Source: Chloroflexota bacterium (GTDB taxonomy: Bacteria > Chloroflexota > Anaerolineae > Anaerolineales > E44-bin32). Taken from it: DNA of 64,000 bases. Every line of letters starts with the position of its first letter. Position 1 is the first letter of the stretch. Below, piece after piece: positions 17,049-26,311 of this stretch. The notes beneath the pieces were generated by a model, which had not been told where the DNA came from, searched no databases, and saw only the letters and a list, made by a program, of their open reading frames with translations. A program made the translations under genes and the position numbers. The stretch covers positions 21,140 to 85,139 of the forward strand of contig JADFRQ010000008.1 of assembly GCA_022561215.1 (NCBI GenBank). Direction: 5' to 3'.

Positions 17049-19367
17049 ATGCAATTGGAAAAATTTCCCAGCATGTTTTTCAAATGTTCTGCCGACGGCG
17101 CGTGGAAAATGGAATATGTAAGCGCTGGCAGTGAAGAGTTGACGGGATACTCTCCCGCCGAACTGATGGAAGGTCGAGCGATAAGTTACAGGGAGTTGAT
17201 CCATCCCGAAGATCTTGGGGATGTGTGGGCGATCATTGAGGGCGATATAAAAAATGATCTTCCCTACCAGGTTTCGTACAGAATTAGATCGCGAACTGGT
17301 GAGGAAAAACTGGTCTGGGAGCAAGGCCGCGGCGTATCCGATGCTCAAAATTCATTGCAAAGTGTTGAAGGCTTCATCAGCCACCTCGATTCAGGTTTTG
17401 CACCACAGACGATTAAACAAGATGCGCTTAATGAAGTTATTGTCGCCTCATCACGGGCACAGGATCTAGGCAGCCTATTAGAAGGAACGCTCAAGCATTG
17501 TCTCGAAATCTTCAAATTAACGTCGGGAATGATATGGGTTGGCAACTATTTTGAGGCCCTCGGGCTCCCGCGAACGCAGGCACATGATGCTCAGCGCAGA
17601 CTTCAAACACTTGTTAGAGAAGATAGAAAATTTAGAACGGTGCATGATTGGTTGGATGAAGATTCTTTAAATACGCTTGCGCCGCTTTCCGATACATTCG
17701 ATAAGCTTTCCGTTCGAGCCTCTCTCATCGTTCCTATCCGTGTCGAGGGTAAAAACATCGGTGGCATTTGTCTCAATAATGCCGACCTGCGGCAATGGAC
17801 AATTGAGGAAATTTCGCTTGCGGAAGCAATAAGCAGCCAGCTTAGCGGTGCTGCCGGCAGGCTCGATCTTTTGGAAACGATTCAAGAGCAGGCGCACTTG
17901 CTGCAAAGGATTCTGGATACAGTCCAAGAGGGAATTTTCACACTTGACGTCCATAATCGCATCCTGGTGGTTAATCGACCCGCCCGAGAATTTCTCAATC
18001 AACTTGCAGGGGTAGGCCGCGGAGAAATTCTTAAGCAGCTCGGCGAAAGCTCACTGAGGGACATCCTCACTCCGCGGGAAGATGGTTTGCCGCATGAAGT
18101 TCGCTCTGCCGGAGACGACGGCCGAACATTCGAGGTATACCCAAGCCCTGTTATTGATGTTGGGGAAGAAAAAGGTAATACCATTCTATTGCGTGATGTG
18201 ACGGAAGTTCGTCAGGCCCAACACAGGGTTCAAGAGCAAATCAGACGCGCGGCTGTTGGGCAGCTAGCTGCGGGGATCGCCCATGATTTCAATAATATTG
18301 TGGCAGCTATCATCCTGTATGGCGAAATGGTCCTTGCAATGCCAGAGCTCCCAAGCAAAGGGCGGAAGAGGATGATCATGATCATAGAACAAGCCCAGCG
18401 TGCCGCGGCACTCACCAGGCAAATACTTGACTTCAGCCGCCGTGGGATTATGGAGCCTCACCCGATGGAGTTGATGCCCTTTTTACAGGAAATTGTGAAT
18501 TTGCTTAAGCGAACATTACCGGAAAACATCCAGGTGACGCTAAATCATGGCGAAGATGATTATGTGGTAAGCAGCGATCCGGCGCGTCTTCAGCAGGTTT
18601 TTATGAATCTCGCGGTGAATGCGCGCGATGCCATGCCCTCCGGAGGGGAGTTGCTGTTTGATATTTCACTTGTTGAATTTGACAGCGCTATAAATTTTTC
18701 GCACGATGAGATTCCTGATGGTAAATGGGTGAGGATTGATATTACAGATACGGGACGTGGTATTCATGCGGATGATCTCGCGCATGTTTTCGAGCCCTTT
18801 TTCACCACCAAACTACCGGGGGAAGGTTCCGGCTTGGGTCTCGCTCAGGTTTTTGGGATTGTTTCGCAACATGAAGGTTACATCGAAGTGAACAGCGAGC
18901 TTGGCGAAGGAACAACATTTTCTGTTTACTTTCGCTCCTTGCCTGTGGCAATGCTGTCCGGCATTATCCCGGAGATCTCCGAGCCAGCCAAAGGACAGAT
19001 GGAAACTATCCTCGTCGTTGAAGATGATCTGGCGATGCGCGAAGCCTTGAGTGAAATGCTCGAGATGATGAATTATCAAGTTCTGAGTGCAAATAACGGC
19101 AAAGCTGCGCTCGATATTTTTGCTGAAAAACCGAGCATCGACCTTGTGTTGAGCGACCTGGTAATGCCGGAAATGGGTGGGGTGGCTCTGCACAGTGAAT
19201 TGAAGAAAAAATATCCTGATACGAAGATGGTAGTCATGACCGGCTACCCGTTAGTAGAAGGAGGCAAAGACCTTTTGGAGCAGGGAATTGTGGCCTGGCT
19301 GCAAAAGCCGTTGGATGCCGATACGCTTGCGCGCACGATCCGCGAAGTACTATCGATGAGCAAATAG
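17049..19367 (+). CDS. hybrid histidine kinase: PAS-GAF-PAS-HisKA-HATPase-receiver
   Basis: 772 residues, soluble. An N-terminal PAS/PAC (about 5-115, with YVSAGSEELTGYSPAEL) is followed by a GAF domain (about 130-270) and a second PAS (about 285-390). The HisKA helix has H412 in AGIAHDFNNI. The HATPase has N-box NLAVNARDAMP, DTGRGIHADD and GSGLGLAQVFG. A C-terminal receiver has D703 in LVLSDLVMPEMGG. From the HisKA helix on it is strongly similar to the protein at 1651 (shared QRAAALTRQILDFSR and RTLPENI), so the two are paralogs. The ribosome-binding site before ATG 17049 is weak (GAGAATC). Confidence 0.93.
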   Translation: MQLEKFPSMFFKCSADGAWKMEYVSAGSEELTGYSPAELMEGRAISYRELIHPEDLGDVWAIIEGDIKNDLPYQVSYRIRSRTGEEKLVWEQGRGVSDAQNSLQSVEGFISHLDSGFAPQTIKQDALNEVIVASSRAQDLGSLLEGTLKHCLEIFKLTSGMIWVGNYFEALGLPRTQAHDAQRRLQTLVREDRKFRTVHDWLDEDSLNTLAPLSDTFDKLSVRASLIVPIRVEGKNIGGICLNNADLRQWTIEEISLAEAISSQLSGAAGRLDLLETIQEQAHLLQRILDTVQEGIFTLDVHNRILVVNRPAREFLNQLAGVGRGEILKQLGESSLRDILTPREDGLPHEVRSAGDDGRTFEVYPSPVIDVGEEKGNTILLRDVTEVRQAQHRVQEQIRRAAVGQLAAGIAHDFNNIVAAIILYGEMVLAMPELPSKGRKRMIMIIEQAQRAAALTRQILDFSRRGIMEPHPMELMPFLQEIVNLLKRTLPENIQVTLNHGEDDYVVSSDPARLQQVFMNLAVNARDAMPSGGELLFDISLVEFDSAINFSHDEIPDGKWVRIDITDTGRGIHADDLAHVFEPFFTTKLPGEGSGLGLAQVFGIVSQHEGYIEVNSELGEGTTFSVYFRSLPVAMLSGIIPEISEPAKGQMETILVVEDDLAMREALSEMLEMMNYQVLSANNGKAALDIFAEKPSIDLVLSDLVMPEMGGVALHSELKKKYPDTKMVVMTGYPLVEGGKDLLEQGIVAWLQKPLDADTLARTIREVLSMSK

Positions 19368-19805
19368 TCTCTCGCCGCTATTCGAAACCTGAAGCATCTT
19401 GTGATTAAGAATATCCTGTGGCCTTCGGCTTTTGGGTGAGTTGGCGATTCAGGGAACACATTCCGCCTTGGATTCAACCATCGCGTAGGCCGGTAAATCG
19501 TCTATGCAGAAGGGCGAATCCAAGAAATGGTATGGTTCTCGATCAAGCTTTTTTAGCGGGATAGGGTGAGGATCATTTTTCTGAGAGATTGCCCCAATCC
19601 TCCCAGGTTATCAGGCGGATTGCTGATAGCCAAATGCAGCAACCCTTGGCAAGGATTGATGCAGCTGCGGTTCAAGCTAACCAAGTGTTCGTTAAACGCT
19701 CCCAATAATCTCGAGTGCCGGCATGCCGTGCCCTTTCCGGAACGGAAAACCCTTCGCCTGCAACATCGTGGTTGACGCGTGCGAATTGTTACGATTGCTT
19801 GATGT

Positions 19806-19825
19806 GGGCGTTCAATTGAACGCCC
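19806..19825. repeat. REP-like palindrome (gggcgttcaattgaacgccc)
   Basis: A perfect 20-bp palindrome followed by ctacg. It belongs to the same family as those at 19908, 20010, 20112, 22240, 26279, 29252 and 35046, all at SLH gene 3' ends. Likely a hairpin terminator or REP-type element. Confidence 0.8.
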
Positions 19826-19907
19826 CTACGAAACCACTTCAATTAATCGGCAAGCCCTTGGTCTGCACCATCGTGGTTGCCGCCATTTCAAATCCGGTGT
19901 TTGGTAG

Positions 19908-19927
19908 GGGTGTTCAATTGAACACCC
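19908..19927. repeat. REP-like palindrome in 102-bp module
   Basis: Perfect palindrome gggtgttcaattgaaccc-type (arms gggtgttcaa / ttgaacaccc). Identical copies lie at 20010-20029, and a copy with one altered arm lies at 20112-20131. Confidence 0.8.
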
Positions 19928-20144
19928 TTAAGGCATATATTCAATTAATCGGCAATCCCTTGGCCTGCCCCATCATGTTCGCTGCCATTTCAAATCCGAT
20001 GTTTGGTAGGGGTGTTCAATTGAACACCCTTAAGGCGCATATTCAATTAATCGGTAATCCCTTGGCCTGCCCCATCATGTTCGCTGCCATTTCAAATCCG
20101 GTGTTTGGTAGGGGTGTTCAATTGAACACGCTTAAGGCATATAT

Positions 20145-22070
20145 TCAATTAATCGGCAATCCCTTGGCTTGCACCATCATATACGCCGCTGTGGCGCGAT
20201 CGAGGGCATCATCGGGGCAAATGCGCAAATCCGGTGTGGTTCCGCAGGCAGGGATAATGCCCGCATTGTATGCGGCCTCAAGCCATTTGGCACCCCAGAA
20301 ATTGAGGGATACATCGCTGAATATTCCTGTGGGATCGGGCGGCGTAAAGTTCGCTCCGTTGAGCATGCGTAGGAAGAATACCGTCCCCTCCGTGCGCGTA
20401 TTTCCTTGCAGCGGGCAGAAAACGAGCGGATCGACCCCACAGCCAGCGGTGTAGCCATCGTTCCAAAGTCCATCAGCCCATTTGGCGTACCACTCGGAAA
20501 ACGGTACATCGGCAAATACTGTTTGCAGCGGATCAGGGGGCAAATAATCTGCACCATACAGCCCACGTTCGACAAAAACTGCGCTTTCGGCGCGTGTCAT
20601 GGCGTCGTCAGGACAATACATCAGCGGCGTGATACTGCAGCCGGAAACATAGCCCCCTTGATAGAGGGCCTCGATCTCGTCGTACGCCCAATGATCAACG
20701 GGAACATCCGAGAAAGTTTGAGTTGGATCATACACTGATGGGATCAGACTATTGATGTATTCCTCAACATTGGTATAGCCATCCCCATCACGATCATCGT
20801 TACCATCCGATGGATTATTGGGATTCAAACCACGTGCCGTTTCCCATGTATCGGGCATTCCATCGTGATCGTTATCCTCAGGGGGCGTTGTTTGCGCGAG
20901 GTCAGGCCATCCCCCTACATCGTCCTGGGAACTAATCAATGAACCGCCCCTATCTCTTACTTGTTGGACGATTCTCGCATCAACCGCGTCCCTCATCGGC
21001 GCACCGGCATGATCCAGTACAAGTTCATAGGCTTCGAAAGCCGTTTGTGTTCGAATTCCAGATGGAGGGACTACGTATGATAGAGATTGAGCCAATCGAT
21101 CTCCATCTACGGCATTCCATTCATCTCCATTATTGGTGGGCCGTTGTGGACCGATATTCCCCTCGACGTAAATTGGTCCCCCTGACCACACATCAATACC
21201 CTTCTTGGAATTCGTGTGACTGGGACCTTCGATGAAATAATTCCCGATGATGTTTACCATCGCGTCTTGAATAACCGTGGGGTAATTGCCCCAGTCATAA
21301 ATCACGTTATTAATCGACTCTCCAGTTGTACCTTTCGAAAATTTCGGATTACGGGCGTTGTTGTGAACGATGAGGTTGTGGTGAATGGAGACGTTAGCCA
21401 CGCTGCTTAACAACATCCCCATGGAGTGTGTATTACCTTTGGGGTGGAAGGAACTATTAAGCGCTTCACTGCTGATGCTCCATTGGATGGTGATGTCGTG
21501 AAGGGCAACACCTAGCTGGTCCTGGTTTCCCCAAACGCCGATGTTCTTATCGATGCCCCAACTGATGGAGCTATGATCGATGATAACGTTGTAGACTGGG
21601 TTTCCAGAACCGAGGATATGGAGGCTATCGATGTTGTAGGGATCTGCGTCGCCCGTGATATCACCTGCCCTGAAACGCAACCCGCGAATGATCACATCGT
21701 GAGTTTGCACACGAAGACCGTAGCCGTAGAGCGTTATCCCTCCACCAGGGGCAGTTTGGGCAGCAATGGTGATATAGGGATTGCGGATGCTAAGGGTTGA
21801 GAGCAGGCGTATATTCCCACTGACTTTGAACACGATGATCCTTTGCCCGCTGGCTCCGACGGCATCTCTCAAACTCCCGGGTCCACTGTCATTCAGGGAG
21901 GTTACCTCGATGACCTGACCACCTCGTCCACCTACGGCCTTTGCGCCATATCCCTCGGCGCCGGGGAAGGCGGGCAAGAATTCTTCGGCTTGGATACCAT
22001 CAATAAAACTGAAACTTCCAACTGCGATCGATAGCAGTATTAATGTGGCCTGTATTCTTTTTTTAATCAT
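20145..22070 (-). CDS. SLH-anchored PL1-like pectate lyase (gene A)
   Basis: 641 residues: signal peptide (1-28, ending DGIQA), a right-handed beta-helix pectate-lyase domain (about 30-390), a Ca-binding TSP3-like stretch (DNDHDGMPDTW and DDRDGDGYTN), and three SLH repeats (about 453-641). Lyase signatures are FPGAEGYGAKAVGGRGG, GPGSLRDAV, ITIAAQTAPGGGITL, DHSSISW and NARNPKF, typical of PL1 pectate trisaccharide-lyase relatives that cleave polygalacturonate by beta-elimination. The SLH repeats carry TRAE, TRTE and DRAT motifs and three Cys pairs. The start is ATG 22070, with GGAGGA 10 nt upstream; the open frame extends 36 codons further, but those are not protein-like. Last gene of the presumed D-C-B-A unit. 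Confidence 0.9.
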   Translation of the reverse strand: MIKKRIQATLILLSIAVGSFSFIDGIQAEEFLPAFPGAEGYGAKAVGGRGGQVIEVTSLNDSGPGSLRDAVGASGQRIIVFKVSGNIRLLSTLSIRNPYITIAAQTAPGGGITLYGYGLRVQTHDVIIRGLRFRAGDITGDADPYNIDSLHILGSGNPVYNVIIDHSSISWGIDKNIGVWGNQDQLGVALHDITIQWSISSEALNSSFHPKGNTHSMGMLLSSVANVSIHHNLIVHNNARNPKFSKGTTGESINNVIYDWGNYPTVIQDAMVNIIGNYFIEGPSHTNSKKGIDVWSGGPIYVEGNIGPQRPTNNGDEWNAVDGDRLAQSLSYVVPPSGIRTQTAFEAYELVLDHAGAPMRDAVDARIVQQVRDRGGSLISSQDDVGGWPDLAQTTPPEDNDHDGMPDTWETARGLNPNNPSDGNDDRDGDGYTNVEEYINSLIPSVYDPTQTFSDVPVDHWAYDEIEALYQGGYVSGCSITPLMYCPDDAMTRAESAVFVERGLYGADYLPPDPLQTVFADVPFSEWYAKWADGLWNDGYTAGCGVDPLVFCPLQGNTRTEGTVFFLRMLNGANFTPPDPTGIFSDVSLNFWGAKWLEAAYNAGIIPACGTTPDLRICPDDALDRATAAYMMVQAKGLPIN

Positions 22071-22173
22071 CTCCCTCAAATCCTCCGAGTGCAGGTAACC
22101 CCTCGGTTTGGAATAGCTCTTGTCTGTGTGTGGGGGGGAAAACAGCTTCTTACCTCGCCCGGGGGTGTTGAGA

Positions 22174-22275
22174 TTCACGGTAATTTCAACCCCTTCGCTT
22201 GCAGCATCATGTCCGCCGCCATTTCAAATCCGATGTTTGGTAGGGGTGTTCAATTGAACACCCCTACGGCGCAGC
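22174..22275 (-). repeat. single 102-bp module: SLH tail plus palindrome
   Basis: One copy of the module seen at 19838-20143, placed directly downstream of gene B and exactly 102 bp from the matching point (22276) in the gene's own end. On the minus strand it reads MAADMMLQAKG, a relic of the SLH C-terminus, preceded by a palindrome. Confidence 0.85.
22240..22267. repeat. 28-bp perfect REP-like palindrome
   Basis: Arms gtaggggtgttcaa / ttgaacacccctac, followed by gg. The longest and most intact of the palindromes in the locus, 10 bp downstream of the gene B stop codon. It could act as a transcription terminator or RNA-stabilising hairpin. Confidence 0.88.
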
Positions 22276-22276
22276 T

Positions 22277-24130
22277 TCAATTAATCGGCAACCCCTTCGC
22301 CTGGACCATCATGTGTGCAGCCATCGCGCGATCGAGTGCCTCGTCGGGGCAGAACTGGAGCTGTGCAGCAGTCTGACAAGCAGGGATGAGACCGGCGTTG
22401 TAAGCTGCTTCAATCCACTTCGCTCCCCAATAGTATTTGTCGACGTCGGCAAATATCCCGCTCGCGGCGGGAGGCACGTAATTTACCCCATTGAGCATCC
22501 GCAGGAAAAACACAGTCCCCTCTGTGCGCGTGTGTTCTTGCATCGGACAATAAACCAATGGGTCTATTCCGCATCCAGCCGAATATGCCTCGTTCCATAA
22601 TGCAGTCGACCATTTGCTGAACCATTCCGCGAGCGGGACATCGCTAAAGATTGGAGAGATTGGATCGGGAGGCGTATACCCGGCGCTGTGAACGCCGCGT
22701 ATCACAAAAACAGCGCTTTCCGCACGTGTCATTGCGCTATCTGGACAGTACATCAAGGGAGTGGAACTGCAGCCCGCCACGTATCCGTTCTGGTAAAGGA
22801 CCTCGATCTCGTCGTGCGCCCAATGGTCAAAAGGTACGTCGCTAAACGTGGGGGATGGGCTTGGCGACCGACCTTCCACTTCGGCTGCATAATCATGCAG
22901 CCACTCCTCGAGGTTAGTGTAGCCGTCGCCATCGTCATCGCCACTGGGATTGTCGGGGATGGTCAGTGAGCGCTGGATCTCTTGTATGTTAGGCCAACCG
23001 CCTACATCATTCTGACTATCAACATAGCTACCTTGGCGATCTTTTACGGTTTGTACAACGCGGTTGTCGACTGGGTCACGATCTCCAGGTCGAGAACCGA
23101 CATTGCCCAGGACGTACACTTCGACTTGACTGCTGGGGAGTGTGGTGAGTTCTTGGGGCCAAACCGGTGGGCTGCCGGCGGCCGTTACACTGCTTCCTTG
23201 GACCAGCGTCCATTGATTTGATGGAACGTTGCCATCCCACATGTTGTCATCGAGGAATATCTCTGAATCCGCTGGCACACTACTGCGGAAATTGATCGGT
23301 CTACTTGTGGTTGCAATACCGGAAATGAAGACATTTCCTACGATGCTTCCTTCAATTCTTGGAGGTCCGTGATCGATCCCCAGATTTTTCCAGTTGTAAA
23401 TGACATTGTTTATATTAGCGTAGGAACCGCCGCTATATTTGGGATTACGTTGCTGGTTTTGCGAAAATAAATTACGTATCAGAGAAATCTTGGAGAAACC
23501 GGGTGTTCCAGATCCAAATAAAACTCCTGCATAGTTATTTTGTTTTAGGGGTTCACTAATAATCGTATTGCTGATGGTAATGTCTCGAATTTCCCTTCCC
23601 CTTCCACTTGGAATCCATGCCCCAATGTTTTCATCCGTAGCCCAACTGATGGAAACATGATCAATGACAAGGTTATAGATATCTCCATTTCCAGCACTTA
23701 GGGCAAGCGCATCTTTCCCCGACGATCGATCACCCCGGCGAATTGAAATGTGCCGAATGAGCACATCGTGTGTCAGAATAGTGAGCGTGCCGTCTTTGAT
23801 TAATATAGGCCCTGGCGCAGTATGTCCGGCGAGGGTAAGGAAAGGGTTTCGTATATTTAAATCACTTCCTCTCATATCAATCGTCCCGGAGATTTCAAAA
23901 ATGCACACACGTGGGCCAGAAGCTTCCACGCAAGCTCTCAATGAACCCTGGCCGGAAGAGTTTAAATTTGAGACTTTGTACACGGCGCCGCCTCTACCGG
24001 CTGGCGTATGTGATCCGAAGCCTTCCGCCCCTGGAAAAACAGGGAGATCTGGGACAGGCGCGGCAGAAGCGGCAAACCAAGCTGAGAGGATTGTGAAGAT
24101 TAGTAGAGTACCTGCGAATCGCTTAAACAC
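22277..24130 (-). CDS. SLH-anchored PL1-like pectate lyase (gene B)
   Basis: 617 residues starting at GTG 24130: signal peptide (to about ASAAPVP), a beta-helix lyase domain (about 28-370) with FPGAEGFGSHTPAGRGG, GQGSLRACVEA, LTLAGHTAPG, DHVSISWATDENIG and QQRNPKYSGG, then DNPSGDDDGDGYTN and three SLH repeats (about 430-617). A paralog of gene A but lacking its second Ca-binding loop. The SLH motifs are TRAE, TRTE and DRAM, with six cysteines. Expected to cleave homogalacturonan at the cell surface. The ribosome-binding site is weak (AAGGAT about 14 nt away). Possibly the GTG is coupled to the upstream gene C, 167 bp away. Confidence 0.88.
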   Translation of the reverse strand: MFKRFAGTLLIFTILSAWFAASAAPVPDLPVFPGAEGFGSHTPAGRGGAVYKVSNLNSSGQGSLRACVEASGPRVCIFEISGTIDMRGSDLNIRNPFLTLAGHTAPGPILIKDGTLTILTHDVLIRHISIRRGDRSSGKDALALSAGNGDIYNLVIDHVSISWATDENIGAWIPSGRGREIRDITISNTIISEPLKQNNYAGVLFGSGTPGFSKISLIRNLFSQNQQRNPKYSGGSYANINNVIYNWKNLGIDHGPPRIEGSIVGNVFISGIATTSRPINFRSSVPADSEIFLDDNMWDGNVPSNQWTLVQGSSVTAAGSPPVWPQELTTLPSSQVEVYVLGNVGSRPGDRDPVDNRVVQTVKDRQGSYVDSQNDVGGWPNIQEIQRSLTIPDNPSGDDDGDGYTNLEEWLHDYAAEVEGRSPSPSPTFSDVPFDHWAHDEIEVLYQNGYVAGCSSTPLMYCPDSAMTRAESAVFVIRGVHSAGYTPPDPISPIFSDVPLAEWFSKWSTALWNEAYSAGCGIDPLVYCPMQEHTRTEGTVFFLRMLNGVNYVPPAASGIFADVDKYYWGAKWIEAAYNAGLIPACQTAAQLQFCPDEALDRAMAAHMMVQAKGLPIN

Positions 24131-24236
24131 TTCTTGTACTCGATCCTTTTTCGGCTAACATTCATTAACGTAAAGGTGGTTGGCAAACCTCCGGTTAACT
24201 TGAACCGCCACTACATCCTGGCCATCGGATGCGGAG

Positions 24237-24272
24237 GGGCAATTGCTAGCCGAAGGCTAGTTTGAATTGCCC
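24237..24272. terminator. hairpin between genes C and B
   Basis: The inverted repeat gggcaatt-ctagcc / ggctag-aattgccc has a GAA loop and a small bulge, just downstream of gene C on the minus strand. There is no T-run, so it may be an attenuator or mRNA-processing hairpin rather than a full terminator. A second short inverted repeat (aacctcc/ggaggtt, 24284-24298) abuts the stop codon. Confidence 0.5.
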
Positions 24273-24297
24273 GCTCCTGCTATAACCTCCCGGAGGT

Positions 24298-26223
24298 TTA
24301 TTGAATTTCTATTCCCTTTGCCTGCACCATCATAGTTGCGGCCATTGCGCGATCGAGTGCGTCGTCGGGGCAGAACTGGAGCTGTGCACCAGTCTGACAA
24401 GCGGGAATGAGACCGGCGTTGTAAGCCGCTTCAATCCATTTTGCTCCCCAATAGTTTTTGTCGACGTCGGCAAATATCCCACTTGCGGCGGGTGGTACGT
24501 AATTGACCCCATGCATCATCCGCAGATAAAAAACAGTGCCTTCGGTGCGCGTATGGCCCTGGTCCGGACAATACATAAGTGGATTGCTACTGCAGCCTGA
24601 AGTGTAACCATCATCCCATAGCGCTTCTGTCCATTTGGCAAACCACTCACTGAGCGGCACATCACCGAAGCTAACGCTAGTCGGTTGGGGTGGCGTGTAG
24701 CCCGCGCCATGGATGCCGCGCTCGATATAGACGGCGCTTTCCGCGCGCGTCATCGTTTCCTCAGGACAATACATCAGGGGAGAGGAACTGCAGCCCGCAA
24801 TATAGCCCTCTTGGTAGAGGAGCTCGATTTCTTCATACGCCCAATGGTCAAAGGGCACGTCGGCGAATGTCGGTGTTGGTCCAGGTGTAGGAATTGGTGG
24901 CCCTCCAACACCATTGCATTTTGGTGCAGCGCCATCGAAAGTGAGATTTGTGACACTCGAATCAATCCGCAGGTCCTTTGTTGGATCTCCCGACAGGTGC
25001 GAACTGAAAGCGGAAATCGAGAGGCCGCATACATCTCGAAACCACGCCAGCGGCGCCGATCCGGAGGAGGCGTAATAGCGGATATTCCTGAAGGTCACGC
25101 GCTCCATATTGTTGATGGAAGCTTGGTGATAATTTCCGGTGTCGACACGACCGCCGCCGTAGAGATCGAAATCTTCGAAAACGATGTCATGAATGTAGCC
25201 GCCTAGAGTTTCATTAAACCCATCGCCGTCACGATCTACGGAAGCCTGGCAGTCATAAACATTCTTACCGGCACCGGTGCCACCGCCACAAACCAGCATA
25301 CGCTCTACTGAATCTTCGAAAGTGATGCCGCGAAAGGTAATGTTGCTGACTTCCGCGCCGTCATAAATTGAAAAACGAATACCGAAGGGACTGTTGTGGA
25401 GCATAATATTTTCGTAGGTAATGTTCTTGATATCGTATTCGGACCCCGTGCCGAATTTCAGAGCTGCGGAGTCACTTGAGACACGGCAATTCTCGATAAA
25501 AATATCGTCGTTGATCTCACCCGACCCTGAGGAAGAGGCGATTGCGATCCCGTCGTCATGGCTATCGATATCACAATTACGAACCACAACATGTTGTGAA
25601 CTCTGCAAATCCATGCCGTCGTTCCCCCAGGACTGGCCAGAGCTTCGACCACCACGGATAGTGACATCCTCGAATGTGACGTGGTCGCTGGCCGCAGCCA
25701 CGAGATGAAATCCATTTGCAGATTTAGGTGCAGAGCGTGTGTCGATGAGAATATTTGATACAAGGATATTGGAAGAGTCCCAAAACTCGACGATTGCCGA
25801 GAATGTATTGCTCGAGGACGGACGACTGATGGTTCCTGGCCCGAGGATGGCAACGTTATTCGTGCCACTTCGGGTGCCGATAAAAACTGTATGGCATCCT
25901 GGACATTTCAGTGAGCGGAAATCACTCTCATTATCAGCAGACTGGATTGTTGCGCCATTCAGATCCAGCGTGACATTGCTTTTAATTTCAATCGTTCCTG
26001 TCGTGTATATTTTCCCGGCGGATAAGATCACCGTCCCGCCACCAAGTGCATTGCATTGGTCGATCGAGCTTTGGATCTGATTTGTATTATCGCTTCCTGA
26101 AGGAGAACCCACCTGGCAGGTATCCGCGGCATAGGCGAGATTGGGGGTTAAGGTTAAGACGGCGAAAACAATACCCACACCAAGCGAGGTAAGCAGGATT
26201 ATTGTTCTCGGCCGTAAAGTCAT
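24298..26223 (-). CDS. SLH-anchored GH28-like polygalacturonase (gene C)
   Basis: About 641 residues: signal peptide (to NLAYAADT), a parallel beta-helix domain of the GH28 type (about 35-435), a Pro/Thr linker (PPIPTPGPTPT), and three SLH repeats (about 452-641). GH28 hallmarks are the N-terminal QSSIDQCNALGGGTVIL, the acidic motifs GNDGMDL and SHDDGIAIAS, and a GIRFS segment at the RIK position. It should hydrolyse alpha-1,4-galacturonan, complementing the lyases on either side. The ATG at 26223 begins a better signal peptide than the in-frame TTG at 26238. SLH motifs are TRAE, TRTE and DRAM. Confidence 0.87.
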   Translation of the reverse strand: MTLRPRTIILLTSLGVGIVFAVLTLTPNLAYAADTCQVGSPSGSDNTNQIQSSIDQCNALGGGTVILSAGKIYTTGTIEIKSNVTLDLNGATIQSADNESDFRSLKCPGCHTVFIGTRSGTNNVAILGPGTISRPSSSNTFSAIVEFWDSSNILVSNILIDTRSAPKSANGFHLVAAASDHVTFEDVTIRGGRSSGQSWGNDGMDLQSSQHVVVRNCDIDSHDDGIAIASSSGSGEINDDIFIENCRVSSDSAALKFGTGSEYDIKNITYENIMLHNSPFGIRFSIYDGAEVSNITFRGITFEDSVERMLVCGGGTGAGKNVYDCQASVDRDGDGFNETLGGYIHDIVFEDFDLYGGGRVDTGNYHQASINNMERVTFRNIRYYASSGSAPLAWFRDVCGLSISAFSSHLSGDPTKDLRIDSSVTNLTFDGAAPKCNGVGGPPIPTPGPTPTFADVPFDHWAYEEIELLYQEGYIAGCSSSPLMYCPEETMTRAESAVYIERGIHGAGYTPPQPTSVSFGDVPLSEWFAKWTEALWDDGYTSGCSSNPLMYCPDQGHTRTEGTVFYLRMMHGVNYVPPAASGIFADVDKNYWGAKWIEAAYNAGLIPACQTGAQLQFCPDDALDRAMAATMMVQAKGIEIQ

Positions 26224-26278
26224 CTTTAAGTTTTTCAATAAGTTTTATGTATTCCTTTGCTTGCTATCGAACAAGGTC

Positions 26279-26298
26279 GGGCGGTTCGCGAACCGCCC
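26279..26298. repeat. REP-like palindrome after gene D
   Basis: Perfect 20-bp palindrome gggcggttcgcgaaccgccc followed by ctacggc, 13 bp downstream of the gene D stop codon. Confidence 0.85.
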
Positions 26299-26311
26299 CT
26301 ACGGCATTCCT

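Larger units (their letters stand above)
19737..20143 (-). repeat. tandem ~102-bp modules: SLH tail plus palindrome (4 copies)
   Basis: Units start at 19838, 19940 and 20042, exactly 102 bp apart, and the 3' end of gene A (20144) starts the same sequence again. A more diverged unit occupies about 19737-19837. On the minus strand each unit contains, in order, a palindrome, a ~20-bp linker, and codons equivalent to the last residues of the SLH protein, e.g. MAANMMGQAKGLPIN followed by TGA in the unit at 19940. The units are nearly identical in the middle of the array. They lack start codons and are copies of a gene end, not genes. Confidence 0.88.
19368..20144. other. intergenic with repeat array between a kinase and SLH gene A
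   Basis: The first 350 bases show nothing recognisable. From about 19737 the region is built of ~102-bp modules that resemble the 3' end of SLH gene A plus a palindrome (separate entries). A plus-strand frame of 243 codons (19723-20454) crosses the array and the end of gene A; it is a by-product of the 102-bp period. Confidence 0.7.

Noticed and set aside
19838..20143. Regularly spaced repeats, considered as a CRISPR array
   Set aside because: The units are contiguous 102-bp repeats without unique spacers and match the gene A 3' end; no cas genes nearby.
19723..20454. A 243-codon plus-strand frame with a repeated peptide
   Set aside because: It runs antisense through the 102-bp modules and the end of gene A. 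The repeated peptide follows from the 102-bp period being a multiple of three; no start signal or family motif.
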